The position numbers and the translations under genes are program-made. 64,000 bases of DNA from Delphinapterus leucas (taxonomy: Eukaryota > Chordata > Mammalia > Artiodactyla > Monodontidae): NCBI RefSeq assembly GCF_002288925.2, contig NW_022098024.1:436037-500036 (forward strand), given 5' to 3'. The notes beneath the pieces are model-generated. The model searched no databases. It saw nothing but the letters and a program-made list of their open reading frames with translations, and had not been told where the DNA came from. Below are positions 59,561-64,000 of the stretch, in pieces. Position 1 is the first letter of the stretch. Each line of letters begins with the position of its first letter.

Positions 59561-61029
59561 AAATGGATACAGTTTTAGAGTCTTTTATATTCAATAGCAC
59601 TGGAGACCCAGCAAATTTGCCTTCACCTGTGTACCATAGAATTTTTTTAACATGAGAAAAAACTTCATCACTTTGCATTAAGTGACTTTTCATTGTTTCC
59701 TTTTAGTTGCATCTTAACATCATACTAAATAAGTTCACTATTTTTGTTCTTTTATAAGGATGCCTGTGAAAAGTATAAATTGCAAATGGTCATTTTTGAA
59801 GAGTCTTCAGAAACACAATACTAATAACTGTCTTTATCTGCCATAAATAAAATTCTCCTTACCCTCCTTTTTTTTTTGTTTTGCTTTTTATTAGAAAAAT
59901 CATCTTTTCAGATTAAGAGGATTATTTCCTTCTCATTACTAAGAATAAGATTCTATGAGGGAATGAATTTCTGTTCTTTTTGTTGCTGCAGTTTTCCCAT
60001 CATTTAAAGAAGTATCTATCAAAAAGGACACTCAATAAATATTTAATAAATCAGTGCATCATTGCATTGTCTGCATATGCCTTTTAAATACTTCCCTCTA
60101 CCTGGGGAGATGCTAACTGAAGCTATGGAAGTGGCTGGGATTGTTATGTTAAAACAGATTCTTCCCATATCTCTACACTTTGGGTTAAATGAGAAGGAAA
60201 TAGCGACAAAATAGGTGGAGATAGTATCAAAGAGGTGGGAGAGAACTCAGATGATGTAGTTTCATGGCATCCAAGGGAGGCCAACTTTTAAAAAATGAGG
60301 TCCTCCACAATGAATATTTCAGAAAATAATGAAGAGCAAGCTGCTAGATTTGTTAGTATGGAAGACAAAGATGAATTTTGAGAGAGCAGTTAAATGACAG
60401 GAATAAACCACACAGATCCCAAGATGTTAGTAAGTAAATTAGTAATCGGAAATTGATGTAGTGAGGAAAGAATTTTCTTATTACTTCATGGTTGTGCATA
60501 TATGTGTGAGGTCATACATGCCGGGCTTCTAACATTTCTTGGCACACAGTAAATGTTGTTGCTGTTCTTTATTTAATAATTACTATTCCAAAATGTCTTG
60601 GATAGTTTAAGCTTAAAAGTGAGAACATGTACATTATATATTGTTCAAGTAGTCTTTGTGATCCTTCACAGCCTTAACCATAATGCTGAATGCACAGCAC
60701 ACTTTTATAAATACCATTAATTTTACTTGTATATTAATTATTCTATATTCTGATTACCCTTTTCTTGACATCCACAGTAGTCTTACTTCTGTTGCAAAAT
60801 AATGGATAAAATTTATAGAAATAACAAGTTAATACCTCAATTTAGTAAACAGAAAAAAATGTCACAAATAGTTTGGGAAGAGCATGTAGTAATCAAAATT
60901 CATTTGTGAATCCTGGTACAATTTGTAGAGCGCCTTAATTTTCATTGTTTTAATGAATTCTACAGCCACCCAATAAGGAAGCAAGGCATAATATTATCAA
61001 TTTCCAGAGAAGGTAGTAAAGTTTATAAT
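59561..61029. other. Unassigned AT-rich DNA
   Basis: No gene seen. L2-like ends are possible at about 60025-60055 and 60535-60560. Confidence 0.35.
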
Positions 61030-61165
61030 TGGGCTTGGATTTAGAAAACTTCCAGTGTTTTTCTCTGTTTGTATGACCTTAGTCATTTCACTTAACCATT
61101 TCTAGTTTTAGTTTCTTCACCTGTAAAATAGTTATGTCTACCTTATAGACATATTGAGAATATGT
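61030..61165 (+). repeat. MIR fragment
   Basis: 'tgtatgaccttagtcatttc', 'acttaaccatttctagtttt' and 'cttcacctgtaaaatagtta' are MIR core text in plus orientation. Confidence 0.75.
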
Positions 61166-61981
61166 CCATCTTTTTTTCCATTGCCATGCCATGCACAAGC
61201 AGATATAGCCATAAACCAATTCTGAATATGGAAACAAATAGAATATGTAGTTGACAAATATAGTAGCTGAGATTAAACTTAATCCTTTGGATGCTCAAAA
61301 GTTTTTCTTGTACCTTCAGTCACACTGATATTTGGAAGTGCTAACATTTGGCATATCCTATATTTATTACATATGGCACTTGAGTATTAGGTTCCTAAGT
61401 TTATTCAAGAACATTTTAATAATCATTCATTCTGCTGAACATCTAATGCAAAGTTTAAGCCTCTCTAAAGGTAGATAATAGCTTAGAGAAATTACTCAGA
61501 AGTTCCTTTTGTTCCACAATATCTCAGAAATAGCGGATAATGAGAGTATATTCTCAGTCTTAATGTAATAATCCCCAGTGGAGATCTTCACATTTTTAAT
61601 TATTTAACGATGTCATTTCAATATTATCTGTCTGCTATGAATATTTCATGTTCATCAAAAATTCCCTGAAAAAGTAAAAATAACCTGTACATTAGTTAAA
61701 GAAGACAGTATCAATAATAGCATCCAAATGGTATTTCACTGCCTTTGGCATGAGGAATAGATTTTAATCCAATGGTTCAAATCAATCATCTAAAGTTTTT
61801 GTAAGAGTACACAGACTGGGGGCATGTTAACAAAAGGAATCTTGGAAGTAGGGCTTGAATAATGAAGGCAGTATTGGAAATAAGTTCTGTCTCCAAACTG
61901 GATATTCTTCAGGAACACGTAGAAGAATCTCTAAAAGTCAAAGCTGAGCCATCTCCATTGATATGACCAGTGTGAACAACA
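61166..61981. other. Unassigned AT-rich DNA
   Basis: Nothing recognised. Confidence 0.35.
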
Positions 61982-62359
61982 TATATTACGGACTGAATTA
62001 TGTTCACCCCAAATTCGTATGTTGAAGCCCTAATCTCCGATGCGACTGTATTTGAAGATATGGACTTTAAAGAGGTAATTAAGGTTAAAATAGAGTGAGG
62101 TACTAATTCCGTATGACTTGCATCCTTTAAGAAAAGGAAGAGACACCAGGGTTGTGCACACACAGAGAAAGGGCCATGTGAAGACACAGCAAAAAGGTGG
62201 CCATCTGCAAGCCAAGGAGAGAAGCCTTGGAAGAAACCAACCCTGTTGGCACCTTGATCTTGGACTTTCAGCCTCCAAAATTATGAGAAAATAAATTTCT
62301 GTTGTTTAAGCCACCCAATCTGTGGTATTTTGTTATGGCAGCCCTAGGAAACTAATACA
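61982..62359 (+). mobile_element. MLT1A-type MaLR solo LTR
   Basis: 'tattacggactgaattatgt', 'gtatgttgaagccctaatct', 'gaagagacaccagggttgtg', 'ggccatgtgaagacacagc' and 'gcaagccaaggagagaagcc' follow in order, then 'accttgatcttggactttca', 'gagaaaataaatttctgttg' and 'taataca'. The best-preserved LTR here. 'aataaa' before 'tttctgttg' is the family's polyadenylation signal. Confidence 0.9.
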
Positions 62360-62439
62360 ACATGTTTCCATGAGGAGGCATCATGATCTTTGGAATATCA
62401 AGAGCAGAAGTGTAAAATTGGACACTTATGGGAAATATA

Positions 62440-62640
62440 GTTAAATAACATGAGTTAACGCATATAGAACATCTAGTATGTGTTGGGTGATTGAGACAGA
62501 TACCTTTTAGCTCCAAATCAAACCTTTAATGTTGACATTATTAGCCTCAGGATGCAGATGTGAAAAATAAGTGTTAGAGGAATTAAATAACTTCCTCAAA
62601 TCAAAGAGATGAAAAGTAATTGATAGATTATAACCTAGTA
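62440..62640 (-). repeat. MIR fragment, antisense
   Basis: 'gaacatctagtatgtgttgg', 'ttgacattattagcctcagg' and 'ggaattaaataacttcctca' are antisense MIR text. Confidence 0.6.
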
Positions 62641-62740
62641 TTTTTCAACTTAAAGTGATGACCTTGTTATTATTGTCATAATTTCAGTCTCTGAATTTTT
62701 CTGTAACTAAGGCTTTGGCTCTATGTTCTTACACTTTTCT

Positions 62741-62743
62741 CAG

Positions 62744-62775
<32 letters not shown>

Positions 62776-62820
62776 CCTCCCTCCCTCCACCTTTCTCTCT
62801 CATTGTCTTTCTTATCTCTC
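62741..62820 (+). repeat. Polypyrimidine tract: (CT)n then CCCT units
   Basis: About 28 bp of pure CT dinucleotides, then CCCTCCCT and further CT-rich text. Confidence 0.9.
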
Positions 62821-64000
62821 CTACTTTTGCTCATACATTGACTATGTTTAGGAAAGATAGTGTCCTACACTATCTCCTTCCAGTTTACAGAGAGACCAAG
62901 CTGTAGAGAATAGAGTTAGAAGGACTTTGCTGATTTACTGAGGACAACTTGGCATCAGCTCAACCTAGAACCTATTTTGCCTGCCTCTAACCACTTTGTT
63001 TTCAATTACTATTTACCTTGGCAACAAAGTCAGAAACTTTAAATGCATTAGTCTCATTGTTAACTTAATTAAAATACAGCTTCCCCTTTCATTAGAAAGC
63101 AATCAACTGCCTCTCCTCTCTCTGAGAGACTGAGAAACAAGATGGAAACCATTGAAAAGGGAACTATTGGGAGAGTTTTTGAAGGTTATCAGGAAAGGTA
63201 AGGTGTTGGGAAGCTCTGCTTATGGAACAAAACAATTAATAGTGGGCACATTAGCCTTCTCTTTTTACTGTGCTCTCTCCCTCAATTTTTACCCCCTTTC
63301 CTCTGGCCTCCTCCCCATCTCCTTCTCCTTCCCCTTATGGGCATCTCCCATAAGGGTACCCTTTCTCTGGAAAACTGTTCGGTTTGTTTCTAAAGAGGCT
63401 CTCATGAATGCATGAAATTGAGTAATTACAGATGTGCCATCTTGGTAGTTTTTCCAACATTTTACATTGTTTCGAGCTAGAGAAATTTTGATGCAAATGG
63501 TTCAAGATGCTTCCACTCATTGACACAGTGTTTAATGTTTTATCTCTTTTACTATTTGTAACAATCCCAAAGAATTGTAGCATGGATTATTCCCATTTGT
63601 TAGATGTAGAAATTGTGTCATGAAGAAGTTAATTTACATGTCAGAGACCACAAAGCCTTAAAGGTAAACTTTAGTAGCCTAAACCTATAGATTATAATTG
63701 TCATCGCTTCTTTAGAGCACATATTGAGTGTCTGTATATTATGCAATTTGTAATATCATTTCAGAAAGTGAGAAAGTAGCAACATCCTTCTTAAATATGC
63801 AATAAGCAATATATTTTTTATATGTTAAGCTATTCAAAATGGAATTTATATGTTTGCTTCCTAAATTTGGTATTCCTAACTTCTTAGATATAGGTGAAAG
63901 ACTTCCTTGCTACATCCGGATATGTAAGAAAAAATATGAATATTAGACTCTCAGATCTAAAAAAGAGAATATGATAAATTTACTCCTCTCATTTGTGCTT
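62821..64000. other. Unassigned DNA; MIR-like patch near 63570-63660
   Basis: 63570-63660 ('ggattattcccatttgttag', 'agaaattgtgtcatgaagaa') is antisense MIR. A pyrimidine-rich patch at 63262-63345 gives an 87-codon plus-strand frame without a visible domain. Confidence 0.4.

Noticed and set aside
62715..62906. 63-codon frame with Ser-Leu repeats
   Set aside because: Produced by the CT dinucleotide tract.

Overview
The window reads as ordinary mammalian nuclear DNA, most likely from a cetacean. It is AT-rich, shows no bacterial gene packing, and holds five tRNA-derived SINEs of the CHR type (conserved head, tRNA-like B box, A-rich tail). CHR SINEs are typical of cetaceans and their close artiodactyl relatives. 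The species call is inference from these repeats and from cetartiodactyl-looking LINE-1 copies; no host gene identifies the organism. I found no convincing host protein-coding exon, tRNA, rRNA or CRISPR array. The stretch is intergenic or intronic.

Layout. 1-14,100: mostly unique AT-rich DNA with old LTRs of the ERVL/MaLR group, MIR and L2 fragments, two CHR SINEs, and a hAT miniature transposon (9,816-10,021) sitting inside a MIR. 14,107-23,356: one nested retrotransposon locus. An old LINE-1 is split by a younger near-full-length LINE-1, which is itself split by a CHR SINE, and a longer CHR SINE lies in the old element's 3' UTR. 23,357-29,600: LTR, MIR and L2 scraps, microsatellites and one CHR SINE. 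29,600 to about 40,900: a decayed minus-strand ERVL-like retrovirus remnant, broken by a second hAT miniature element (31,004-31,212) and by a complete minus-strand LINE-1 (33,126-39,018) with a perfect 16-bp target-site duplication. 40,900-64,000: LTR fragments, two large ancient mammalian repeats, L1M 3' ends, simple repeats and unique DNA.

Coding content. The only long intact reading frame of a recognised family is LINE-1 ORF1 at 37,199-38,086 (minus). Both LINE-1 ORF2 genes are broken, so neither copy could move by itself. An unassigned minus-strand frame near 49,859-50,456 reads like a frameshifted pseudogene or exon and is the best candidate for something unexplained.

No new multi-gene system was found. 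The points of interest are mutational and evolutionary: nested insertions, two hAT elements with the same 8-bp target duplication, a deletion that removes exactly the reverse-transcriptase FADD motif, two local non-repeat duplications, and an 18-bp perfect hairpin. Repeat family names come from recognition without alignment and should be read as family-level calls.
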